Below are positions 41,862 through 49,818 of a stretch of 50,542 nt of DNA, piece after piece (position 1 is the first letter of the stretch; every line of letters starts with the position of its first letter). The stretch is from Phycisphaerae bacterium (GTDB lineage: Bacteria; Planctomycetota; Phycisphaerae; Phycisphaerales; UBA1924). Made by a program: the position numbers and the translations under genes. Location: contig JAUIHS010000029.1 in assembly GCA_030432255.1 (NCBI GenBank), positions 1-50,542 of the forward strand, given 5' to 3'. The notes under the pieces were generated by a model that did no database searches, was not told the DNA's origin, and saw only the letters and a list, made by a program, of their open reading frames with translations.

Positions 41862-42767
41862 TCACTTCGAAGCTTCCAATGCCTGACGCAGGTTGCCTCC
41901 ATGGGCGTGGAGCCTGTGACGAGCCTCCTCCAGTGTCAGGCCGCACTGGCACATGATGATCGCGTGACGCACCGAACCGTCCGCCGCATCCAGGTGCGTG
42001 AGCGCATCCGCGCGTGGAACATCGCAGACGGTTGCGACGATGCGAGCGGCTCGATCACGGAGCTTGTCATTGGTGGCCCGCAAGTCGACCATGAGATTGC
42101 CGTAGACCTTGCCAAGCTGCACCATGGCCGTGGTGGAGATCATGTTCAGCACCATCTTGGTTGCCGTGCCGGCCTTCATGCGCGTGGAACCCGTGACCAC
42201 CTCGGGCCCTGTCCGAATCAGCAGGTGGTGGTCGAGACCCGAGGGCAGCGGGCACTCGGAACAGGTGAGGAAACCGGTCAGGCAGTCGCGTGATGCCGCT
42301 GCTTCGATGGCGCCCAGCACGTAAGGGGTTGTTCCACCGGCCGCGATGCCGAGCAGCGTGTCATCGGATGTCAGGTTGTGCTCTTCGAGATCGGCGCGTG
42401 CTCCGCTCCGCTGGTCTTCCAGGGACTCACTGGATCGGCGCAGCGCGGCATCCCCACCCGCGATGACACCGATGACAAGGCCGGGGTCAGTCTGGAATGT
42501 CGGCGGGCACTCCGAGGCATCGAGAACACCGAGGCGGCCCGAGGTGCCCGCGCCGACGTAGAAGAGGCGGCCGCCGCGGCGCATGCGCATCACGAGACCT
42601 TCGACGAACGCGGCGATGGATGGGATGGCGGCGTTGACGGCGTCTGCGATCGCACGATCCTCGTCGTTGATCACTCGAAGGCACGCCTCGACTGACAGGG
42701 CATCGAGGCGGTCACTGCGCGAGTTCCGCTGTTCGGTATCGATGTGGCCGCGATCGGGAACGTTCAT
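41862..42767 (-). CDS. murQ: N-acetylmuramic acid 6-phosphate etherase
   Basis: 301 residues, the usual length. It cleaves the lactyl ether of MurNAc-6-phosphate, giving GlcNAc-6-phosphate in cell-wall recycling. The SIS domain signature FYVGAGTSGRLGVLDASECPPTF is intact with the catalytic Glu near 86, SESLED holds the second Glu, and GITPYV-like AAGGTTPYVLGA, TGSTRMKAGTATKMVLNMIST and LRDRAARIV complete the family. No murP or nagZ/anmK is in the window. TACAAT ends seven bases before the ATG at 42767, giving a leaderless start. Confidence 0.95.
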   Translation of the reverse strand: MNVPDRGHIDTEQRNSRSDRLDALSVEACLRVINDEDRAIADAVNAAIPSIAAFVEGLVMRMRRGGRLFYVGAGTSGRLGVLDASECPPTFQTDPGLVIGVIAGGDAALRRSSESLEDQRSGARADLEEHNLTSDDTLLGIAAGGTTPYVLGAIEAAASRDCLTGFLTCSECPLPSGLDHHLLIRTGPEVVTGSTRMKAGTATKMVLNMISTTAMVQLGKVYGNLMVDLRATNDKLRDRAARIVATVCDVPRADALTHLDAADGSVRHAIIMCQCGLTLEEARHRLHAHGGNLRQALEASK

Positions 42768-42774
42768 GGTTCGG

Positions 42775-42780
42775 ATTGTA
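42775..42780 (-). promoter_or_regulatory. TACAAT -10-like hexamer of murQ
   Basis: On the minus strand TACAAT ends seven bases before the murQ ATG, with the terminator of the large repeat protein immediately upstream. Confidence 0.5.
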
Positions 42781-42797
42781 CGCCGCGGGGCGCACAG

Positions 42798-42827
42798 AAA
42801 AGGGCGACCCGCCGAAGCAGATCGCCC
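42798..42827 (-). terminator. Rho-independent terminator of repeat protein
   Basis: On the minus strand an 11-bp stem (with G-T pairs) closed by a TTCG tetraloop is followed by four T. It lies 26 bases after the stop of the 1160-residue gene and directly before the murQ promoter. Confidence 0.85.
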
Positions 42828-42853
42828 ATCGGGGATTCAGTTGTCAGCGGATA

Positions 42854-45800
42854 TCAGGGGCAGTCGACGGCCCACTGATCGAGGAGTTCGCTGAGATCCT
42901 CGAAGTCCACGAAGCCGCTGCCATCGACATCGGCGGCGGTACCGGACGTCGCCCACTGATCGAGGAGTTCGCTGAGGTCATCAAAGTTGACGCTGCCCGA
43001 GCCATCGATGTCGCCGACGCAGGTGGCGACGAGGCTGACGCTTGTCTGGTCGTAGACGAGGTACCAGACGTTGGGTGAGATGTCGGGAGCGTTGATCGCC
43101 GAGAACTCACCGGTGTAGCCGTTGCTGGCGGTGAGGATCACGATGCTGTCGCCGGTGGACGGCGTGTAACCCTCGATGAAGGTGACATCGACGGGGCCGT
43201 CAAGCTCCGCGGTGCCGGTGACCGCGATGCGGTCGGCTTCGCCCATGTCGGTGCCGCCATGTTCAAGGTCGTAGGTGCCCGCGGCGGTCTGCGTATAGGT
43301 GCCTTCGACGTTCAGCGTACCGGCCGAGTTGCCGGGCGCGACGGCGCCGCCATCGATAACAAGCGGACCGTCAAAGAGGCCTTCGCCCATCAGGACGCCG
43401 CCCGCGATCGTGGAGGGACTGTTGCTCTCGATCTCTCCGTTGAGGTTGGTGACGCCCGCGGACTGGAAGTAGCCACTGTTGACGCTGATCTTGCCGGAGC
43501 CGGCGTTGGAGTTGAAGGTGCTCTGGTTGTCAAATGTGTCGCCGGTGATCGACATGCCGCCGAGACCGGAGACTTCGATGAGGCCCTCGTTGATCCAGCC
43601 GCCTTCTTCCGCATCGAGGACCATGCCCAAGCCGATGTTGGCGAGGACATCGCCCTGGTTGACGAAGCCGCCGCGAACCGTGCCGGAGCCTTCGATGGTG
43701 TGTCCGGCTTCGTTGGTGAGCGTGAAGCCGTTCGCATGCAGCTGGGAGTCGTTGCCGGGGCGAGCCAGGACAATGCGCCCGGTTCCGGTGAGCGCTGTAT
43801 CAGTCGCAGCGCGAACCTGGCCGTCGGCAGAACTGCCGTTGGCATTGACGGTGATCGTGCCGTTGTTGATGCAGTCATCCAGATCGACAACACCGCCTCC
43901 GTAAATCTCAAAGTCACCACTGATGGTCGTGGAAGTGAGCGCTGTGACACCACCGGAGATGCGGCGGACGATGCCGCCGTTCGTGGTCGTGAGGATACCG
44001 CCGGTGAAGGTGTTGGTGGATGTGAACAACACCAGCCCCTCGTCGGCCACGGTCATGCCTGCGGGCGTCTGCGTCACATCAACGGTTCCGATCTCAAGCG
44101 TGCCACCGAGCAGAGCCTGCATGACACCGGAGTTCATCTTGGGGCCGGTCTCGAGTTCGAGGTTGCCGGCATCTTCCGCACTGATGAGGCCGGTGTTGTT
44201 CAGGGTCGCGGTGATGAGGCCGTGGCCGCGGACGGTCTGGTCGGGGCCGATGGTGCCGGTCACACCCTTGTCGGTCGCCAGTGTCGAGTCTGCTCCGAAG
44301 CGATTCATCAGGATCTCGCCGGTGCCAACGACGCTGACGTCCGAGTCAAAGCGGAAGAGCACATTGGCAGATGAACCGTTGGAGTTCACCACGATCGAGC
44401 CGTCGTTGATGAAGTCATTGTTGATGACGATGACCTCGGAGCCACCGAGCATGTTCATGGTGCCCGTGAAAGTGACGCCATCGAGGAAGAGATCGCCGGT
44501 GCCGCGAACGACGGCCTGGCCCATGTTCACCGTGGCGATCGAGCCGTTCGTGATGACGGCCTCGCCATCGAAACCCACGGTGGCGTTGTCCGCGAGGATC
44601 ATCCCGTTCGGGCCCTGCGTTATGGCGATGTCATCGGTCTCGAGAATCGCCAGCCCCGTGGCGCTCATGAGGTTGTTGTTGACCTTGTCGCTGTCGAGCA
44701 AGACGAGCGCCTGGCTGGTTCCGCCATCCGCTTCGATCATGCCGTTGTTGACGAGGTTGGCCGGGATCTCGCCGCGGCCGTGCACCAACTGGTTGGGGCC
44801 GATGGTCAGGCGGGCACCCATGGCGGTTGCGAGTTGGCAGTCTGCGCCGGGGCGCAGCATGTGGACTTCGCCGTTGCCGGAGAGCGTGGAGTTGTCATCG
44901 CATCGGAGGAAGGCATTGGACGATGATCCGTTGGTGTTGATTGAGATCACACCCCGGTTGGTCAGGCCGTTGATCATCGCGATCACACCGCCGCCCTCGA
45001 TGTCGAGGTCGCCTTCATTGATCACGGAATCGAGGATGGTCTCTCCGAAGCGGCGCTCGATGAAGCCCCCGTTGTCACTGTCGAGGAAGCCGTCGATGAT
45101 CGTGCTGGAGCCGGTGAAGACGATAGCGCCACCATCGCCGAGGAGACGGCCGTTCGCGCCCTGTGTGAGGGTGAAGCCCGTGAGCTCCAGGGCGGCGTTG
45201 TTGGTGGCGCTCATGAGCGCGTTGTTGACCTTGTCCTCCTGCAGGAGAGTGAGGGTGGAGGTTGACAGGTTGGCGGTGATGAGGCCGTTGTTGATCAGGT
45301 TCGCCGGAATCTGACCCCGACCCTCGATCGTATGGTCGGCGGCGTGGGTGAGGATCTGGCCTGGGAGTGTGCTCACCTGCGAGTCCCCGTTGGGACGGTT
45401 CATGATCAGGGTGCCTGTCCCGTTCAGCGCACAACTGGTCGCACACTCGATGTGCGCATCGAGTGACGAACCGTTGTTGTTCAGGACGATCACGCCATTG
45501 TTGGTCATCCCGTTGCCCGTCAGGCTCAGGTAACCGCCGCCCTCAACATCCAGGTTGCCCTCATTTCGCACACCTTCGATCGTCGAGGTTCCGACGCGAC
45601 GGCGGACCTTGCCGCTGCCCTCCGACATCAGGGAACCGGTGATAATCTGATTGGTGCCGATCAGGTCCACGGTCCCGCCGTCGCGCGCGATCAGAACGCC
45701 GGGGGCGGACTGAGACAGCGTGATGTCCTCGACCTGCAGGGTCGAGTTCAGCAGGGCCTCCATAACGCTGTTGTTCATCTTGTCCTCGACCTGCAACTCG

Positions 45801-46336
45801 AGGGTGCCCGTGCTGGCCGAAACCGTGCCATTATTGATCAGGGAGGCATCGATGGAGCCGCGGCCGATGATGGTGTGATTCGCACCCTGAGTGACCGAGA
45901 ATCCGGGGGTCGTCGTGATCCGGCTGTCACCGCCGGGTCGCACCATTTCGATCATGCCTGTGCCGTCGAGCATCAGGTTCGCGTCAAAGGTCAGAAGGCC
46001 GTCGAGGCTGCTTCCGGTGTGGTTGAGGCGAATGAGGCCGTTGTTGTCGACGTTGCCGTCCATCGTGATCGTTGCGCCACCGGCAACGTTGATCGTCGGA
46101 TCGGTGTTCTGAAGTTCGAGGCCGCTGAGCGTGGGGCTGAGCCCGCTCAGTGTGACCGTGTAGGGGCCGCCCATACCGGGAAACACCGCCGTCTCGCCCG
46201 AGGTGTCGGGAACGTCCATCGGGTTCCAGTTCGCGGGGTCAGGCCAGTTTCCGGTTCCCGTGGCCCAGTCTGCTCCGAACGTGGTGCCGGCAGCCAGCGC
46301 CAGAACCAGCGCGGCGGTCACATGATGATCGCGCAT
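42854..46336 (-). CDS. Large secreted repeat protein with dockerin-like tail
   Basis: 1160 residues. Signal peptide (ALVLALAAGTTFGA), then an autotransporter-type opening (WATGTGNWPDPANWNPMDVP). The core is five copies of a ~181-residue unit starting near residues 98, 279, 459, 643 and 824; each has NNGxIxxNxNGSS, a GTGxIxMxRPGxDS segment and xHTIxGRGxI, and they look like a beta-helix. A passenger-like end (PGNSAGTLNVEGTYTQTA) leads to two calcium-loop units (DIDGSGSVNFDDLSELLDQW and DVDGSGFVDFEDLSELLDQW) and a final DCP. No C-terminal barrel, so it is not a classical autotransporter. Probably a surface or matrix protein. AGGAG is nine bases before the ATG. Confidence 0.86.
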   Translation of the reverse strand: MRDHHVTAALVLALAAGTTFGADWATGTGNWPDPANWNPMDVPDTSGETAVFPGMGGPYTVTLSGLSPTLSGLELQNTDPTINVAGGATITMDGNVDNNGLIRLNHTGSSLDGLLTFDANLMLDGTGMIEMVRPGGDSRITTTPGFSVTQGANHTIIGRGSIDASLINNGTVSASTGTLELQVEDKMNNSVMEALLNSTLQVEDITLSQSAPGVLIARDGGTVDLIGTNQIITGSLMSEGSGKVRRRVGTSTIEGVRNEGNLDVEGGGYLSLTGNGMTNNGVIVLNNNGSSLDAHIECATSCALNGTGTLIMNRPNGDSQVSTLPGQILTHAADHTIEGRGQIPANLINNGLITANLSTSTLTLLQEDKVNNALMSATNNAALELTGFTLTQGANGRLLGDGGAIVFTGSSTIIDGFLDSDNGGFIERRFGETILDSVINEGDLDIEGGGVIAMINGLTNRGVISINTNGSSSNAFLRCDDNSTLSGNGEVHMLRPGADCQLATAMGARLTIGPNQLVHGRGEIPANLVNNGMIEADGGTSQALVLLDSDKVNNNLMSATGLAILETDDIAITQGPNGMILADNATVGFDGEAVITNGSIATVNMGQAVVRGTGDLFLDGVTFTGTMNMLGGSEVIVINNDFINDGSIVVNSNGSSANVLFRFDSDVSVVGTGEILMNRFGADSTLATDKGVTGTIGPDQTVRGHGLITATLNNTGLISAEDAGNLELETGPKMNSGVMQALLGGTLEIGTVDVTQTPAGMTVADEGLVLFTSTNTFTGGILTTTNGGIVRRISGGVTALTSTTISGDFEIYGGGVVDLDDCINNGTITVNANGSSADGQVRAATDTALTGTGRIVLARPGNDSQLHANGFTLTNEAGHTIEGSGTVRGGFVNQGDVLANIGLGMVLDAEEGGWINEGLIEVSGLGGMSITGDTFDNQSTFNSNAGSGKISVNSGYFQSAGVTNLNGEIESNSPSTIAGGVLMGEGLFDGPLVIDGGAVAPGNSAGTLNVEGTYTQTAAGTYDLEHGGTDMGEADRIAVTGTAELDGPVDVTFIEGYTPSTGDSIVILTASNGYTGEFSAINAPDISPNVWYLVYDQTSVSLVATCVGDIDGSGSVNFDDLSELLDQWATSGTAADVDGSGFVDFEDLSELLDQWAVDCP

Positions 46337-46382
46337 CTCTCAAACTCCTCTCAAGGTTTCAATTCTGATCTCCAGTCCCGTG

Positions 46383-46432
46383 ACCTACCAATATACCGAT
46401 TATCTCCCGGTTTCCCACCTTTTTTGGTAGGT
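46383..46432. promoter_or_regulatory. 9-bp inverted repeat in promoter region of repeat protein
   Basis: ACCTACCAA (46383-46391) and TTGGTAGGT (46424-46432) are perfect inverted repeats around 32 bases that contain a second small ACCG/CGGT pairing and a TATATT hexamer (minus strand). It can be an operator pair or a stem-loop ending the upstream operon. Confidence 0.45.
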
Positions 46433-46479
46433 ATTGTGGGCGGGTCACCTGCTCTTCCCAGATTCACCAGACTACGCAG

Positions 46480-48579
46480 TCAGGGACCGGGGAAGGCCGC
46501 GGCTTCTTCGCCAAGGTATGTGAGAATCTCGTCAGCAAGCACCATCCGGCCGGAACGACTTGCGTGCGTCCACTCGAATGTCCAGCGCGAGAAACGGGCC
46601 ATCTGCTCGCGGCTCGGAAGTGCAGAGAGGTCGTGCGGCGCCAACTGGCACAATTCGACGATCAACGACGCGAGTACTCGTTCTTCTGGAAGTGACATCC
46701 CGAGGGTCAGTTGTTCAAACATCTCCGCCGCGGCGAGGGGGGCGATCCTGCGTTCGGCGAAGTTCAGCGCGTCCAGCGCCAATGCATCACGACCATCAAA
46801 TGCCAGTTCGATTGACTCCTCAAGGGACTGGGGAAGGCGCGCCGTCAATGCGGGGATGAAACCGTTGGAGAACTCGAGCGGGGCGAGCCATCCAGCCTGG
46901 AGTGACGCTTGAGTCGTCATTCGTTCATGGAGTTCAAGCAGGGCGCCAAGTCGTCGCAGGACTTCGAGCCTTCGGTTCACTGCGGTGAGGTCTTCGCTTC
47001 CTGCCCACGCCGCGTACCACGCTCCTCTCTCCCGGATCATCACTCGGAGGAGTTCGGGTGCGCGGTCTCCGAGGATCATGCGAACTCCGCTGGTTTCGGC
47101 CGCGAGGAGCGCCTCCCCGGGAAGCGGGTTCAGGCTCTCGTGCTGGCTCAGGAACGAGCGGATCACGCCGAGGCTCTCGACCCGTGTCATCTCGTCCTCG
47201 AGTTGGGCCGCCAGCGTTTCGAGTCGCGCTCCCGCTTCAGCCGCGGGCGGCCCGGAATCCACAAGCGAGCGGACGACCTCCGGGATGCGGACAGTCATCT
47301 CGATGGCAGTGCAGGCATCCTGATGGCGCGCGATGATGCTGACGACATCCGGGGTGTGCAGTCGGTCCGGTTCGCGGACGAGTTCGGGCAGGTCACCGAA
47401 GAGGCTGCCTTCAATATCAAGGTAGACGCGATCAAGGGGGCGTCGGATCGAGCGAACGTTCCACGGCGCATCGTTTTGAGAAGGAAGCTCTCGGTAGTCA
47501 GCCGCGACGTGCATGATGCGCTGAAGCGTTCCGGCGCCGCGCAGGCCCTGACGGCGTGCGACGGGGCTGCCCAGTCGGAGGATCACTTCCTGGATGGCGG
47601 TGCGCAGGTCTGCGACGCGGGGCGGGTGGGTCTGGCGGAAGTCGATCCCGGAACAGGTGTTGAGCAGGTCAAAGGCTTCGGCAAGGGTGGCGAGATCTTC
47701 GGTCGCGGCGATGAGTTGTTCGGGCTGCACGAATCGCTCCAGCGCCTTCCGGACCTCCGACCGCATCAGCGTCCGCACTTCGGGTGACGTCCATGCATGG
47801 TCGTCGAGGCGGTTCACCCCTTCGATGTTCTGCGTCACGAGTTCAAGGAGGTAGGCGCAGTGCTGCCCGTAGAAGTGATGCCCGGTTGAATCGTTGAGTC
47901 GCTGGAGGAGGTCGTCCAGTTCACGCGCCAGATCCCCATCGAGGACCCCGGTCAGGTCCGGCTGGGGTGGTTCATGAAGTCCGCCATCTGACGGCCATGC
48001 GAGCCACGGTTCCGTCGGAGCACCCGGGAGTTCCAGCGAGGCATTCAGCAGCGACCCGAGTGTGCGACGCAGGTCACGATCAAGATCCTCAAGCGATTGC
48101 GGCGAATCAGTCGACTTCCTGACCGCGAACTCGAAGCTGAGGATCGAAGCCCGCGCTCGTCTCCAGCGTGCCACGTTCCGGCCTTCGGCCGCGTCTCGCG
48201 ACGCGTTGCGATACCAGGTTGCCAGTTCCTGGACCAGTTCGGTGTGACCGGCGAGTGTGAGACCGTGCATGGTCGCAACACTGGCGACTTCGGGGTCGGT
48301 ATGAGATTCAAGACTGAGCAGGCGGCGGGCGAGTTGCTTCCATGCAAGCACAAGTCGAAGCGATACGAGTTCATGTTCGCCTGCGTCTCGTGATTCGGCG
48401 GCATCGAGACGCTCCGCCCACTCCGCGATCTGCTCTTCGAGCAGACCGGAGATCGTGTCGACCACGGAAGTGTTACCGAGGTCAGGCGCATCGTATCCGC
48501 CGAGATTCAGCCGCTGAGCCTGCGCCGTTGCGGACAGCAGCATGACCCCCAGGCCCAGGATGATGCGGGGTCGCGGCAT
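46480..48579 (-). CDS. Exported helical protein, unknown
   Basis: 699 residues. Signal peptide ending near TAQAQ (residue 22), then an almost wholly alpha-helical, Leu/Arg/Glu-rich protein without recognisable repeats or catalytic motifs. No family recognised. It follows the glycosyltransferase gene by six bases and therefore belongs to the truA-glycosyltransferase operon as its last gene. Probably periplasmic or outer-membrane associated, a guess from the signal peptide alone. Confidence 0.73.
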   Translation of the reverse strand: MPRPRIILGLGVMLLSATAQAQRLNLGGYDAPDLGNTSVVDTISGLLEEQIAEWAERLDAAESRDAGEHELVSLRLVLAWKQLARRLLSLESHTDPEVASVATMHGLTLAGHTELVQELATWYRNASRDAAEGRNVARWRRARASILSFEFAVRKSTDSPQSLEDLDRDLRRTLGSLLNASLELPGAPTEPWLAWPSDGGLHEPPQPDLTGVLDGDLARELDDLLQRLNDSTGHHFYGQHCAYLLELVTQNIEGVNRLDDHAWTSPEVRTLMRSEVRKALERFVQPEQLIAATEDLATLAEAFDLLNTCSGIDFRQTHPPRVADLRTAIQEVILRLGSPVARRQGLRGAGTLQRIMHVAADYRELPSQNDAPWNVRSIRRPLDRVYLDIEGSLFGDLPELVREPDRLHTPDVVSIIARHQDACTAIEMTVRIPEVVRSLVDSGPPAAEAGARLETLAAQLEDEMTRVESLGVIRSFLSQHESLNPLPGEALLAAETSGVRMILGDRAPELLRVMIRERGAWYAAWAGSEDLTAVNRRLEVLRRLGALLELHERMTTQASLQAGWLAPLEFSNGFIPALTARLPQSLEESIELAFDGRDALALDALNFAERRIAPLAAAEMFEQLTLGMSLPEERVLASLIVELCQLAPHDLSALPSREQMARFSRWTFEWTHASRSGRMVLADEILTYLGEEAAAFPGP

Positions 48580-48585
48580 GTCGAA

Positions 48586-49818
48586 TCAGATGCGTCCTGT
48601 CTGCATGAAGGGTGTTGAGACGGCAAGCCGGCCGTCACGAACCTCAGTGTAGATGCGCTCGAGTTCGCTCACCATGTGATCGGCTGCGAAGCGTTCGAGG
48701 CAGAACTCGCGCCCCTTCAATGCACCGGCCCGGGCACGGTCCAGGTTGCCGAGCACCCCGTTGATCGCCTGCCTCAACCCGACGTGGTCACCGGGTGTCA
48801 CGAGTCGCCCCGTCGAGGGATCGAGGATCGCTTCCGGCGTGCCGTCCACATCGGTCGCCACGACCGGGATGCCGGAGAGCAGCCCCTGGACAATCACGCG
48901 GGGAAGCCCCTCCCGATAGCTGGGGTGAACCAGCAGGTCCATGGCGCGGATCGCGGCCGGCACCTCGTCCGGCGAGATCATGCCGGTGATACGGACGCGC
49001 TCGCTGAGCCCTGCGATGCGCAACTGACTCTCGAGTTCCTGCCGCAGATGTCCATCGCCGACCCACAGCAACGTCCACTCCGGGTAGTCGCGCATGTCAT
49101 CCGCAATGGCTCGCACGATGTCGGCATGTCCCTTCAGTTCCGCCAACCGTGCGACGGTCCCGATCACGATGGCATCGGGGCGAACCTGGAGCGCTGCTCG
49201 GGCTTCATGGCGTTCCTCATCCGTTGTGGCGTGCGCGTACGGCGACAGGTCCATGCCCGAGTAAACGGTCTCGTACTGCTCCGGACGTCCGATGCGATTC
49301 GCAAGGAACTGCGTGCGCATCATGTCGCATACGGTCAGGATTCGATGGCATCGCTTCGCCGCGTACTGCTCGGCGAGGATGTAGAGCGCATTGCGGCGCA
49401 TGGCTTCGTAGCGATGAAATGGCGGTCCGTGTACTGTGTGAATGACCGCCCGCTGGCCTGTGCGACCGCCTTCCTTCCACGCGGCGATGCGCCCGAGGAT
49501 GCCGGCCTTGCTGGAGTGCGTGTGCACCACATCGGGGTCGACCTCGCGTATGAGTTGACGCAACTGACGCAGGCATCGACGGTCCCGTGAACGATCCAGC
49601 TCGCGGCAGAGGTCCGGCACTTCGTGCAGCGTGAGAGCCTTGCCGTCCGGCGTTCTGAAGGACTCTGCGCGTGGCCGCATCGATCCCTCCGGTCCTTCGA
49701 TGGGTCCGAACGCGAGATGGACGTCGTGCCCGTGGCACGCCTGTCCTTCACAGGAGAGGATCGTGTTTTCCTGTGATCCTCCGATGATGAGTCGAGTGCT
49801 GATATGCAGGATTCTCAC
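48586..49818 (-). CDS. Glycosyltransferase, GT4 family
   Basis: 410 residues from the GTG at 49818, which overlaps the truA stop by four bases (GTGA) and has GGAGGG seven bases upstream. A GT-B glycosyltransferase of family 4: RILHISTRLIIGGSQ with the N-terminal Gly-rich loop, VVHTHSSKAGILGRIAAW, IGTVARLAELKGHADIVRA at the start of domain 2, and the donor-binding EGLPRVIVQGLLSGIPVVATDVDGTPEAI. Likely adds a sugar to a cell-surface glycan; donor and acceptor unknown. The frame continues upstream of the GTG inside truA but without conservation. Confidence 0.9.
   Translation of the reverse strand: MRILHISTRLIIGGSQENTILSCEGQACHGHDVHLAFGPIEGPEGSMRPRAESFRTPDGKALTLHEVPDLCRELDRSRDRRCLRQLRQLIREVDPDVVHTHSSKAGILGRIAAWKEGGRTGQRAVIHTVHGPPFHRYEAMRRNALYILAEQYAAKRCHRILTVCDMMRTQFLANRIGRPEQYETVYSGMDLSPYAHATTDEERHEARAALQVRPDAIVIGTVARLAELKGHADIVRAIADDMRDYPEWTLLWVGDGHLRQELESQLRIAGLSERVRITGMISPDEVPAAIRAMDLLVHPSYREGLPRVIVQGLLSGIPVVATDVDGTPEAILDPSTGRLVTPGDHVGLRQAINGVLGNLDRARAGALKGREFCLERFAADHMVSELERIYTEVRDGRLAVSTPFMQTGRI

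Noticed and set aside
43923..45314. 463-codon open frame antisense to the repeat protein
   Set aside because: Its Ser/Pro/Val-rich translation follows the internal repeats of the real gene on the other strand.
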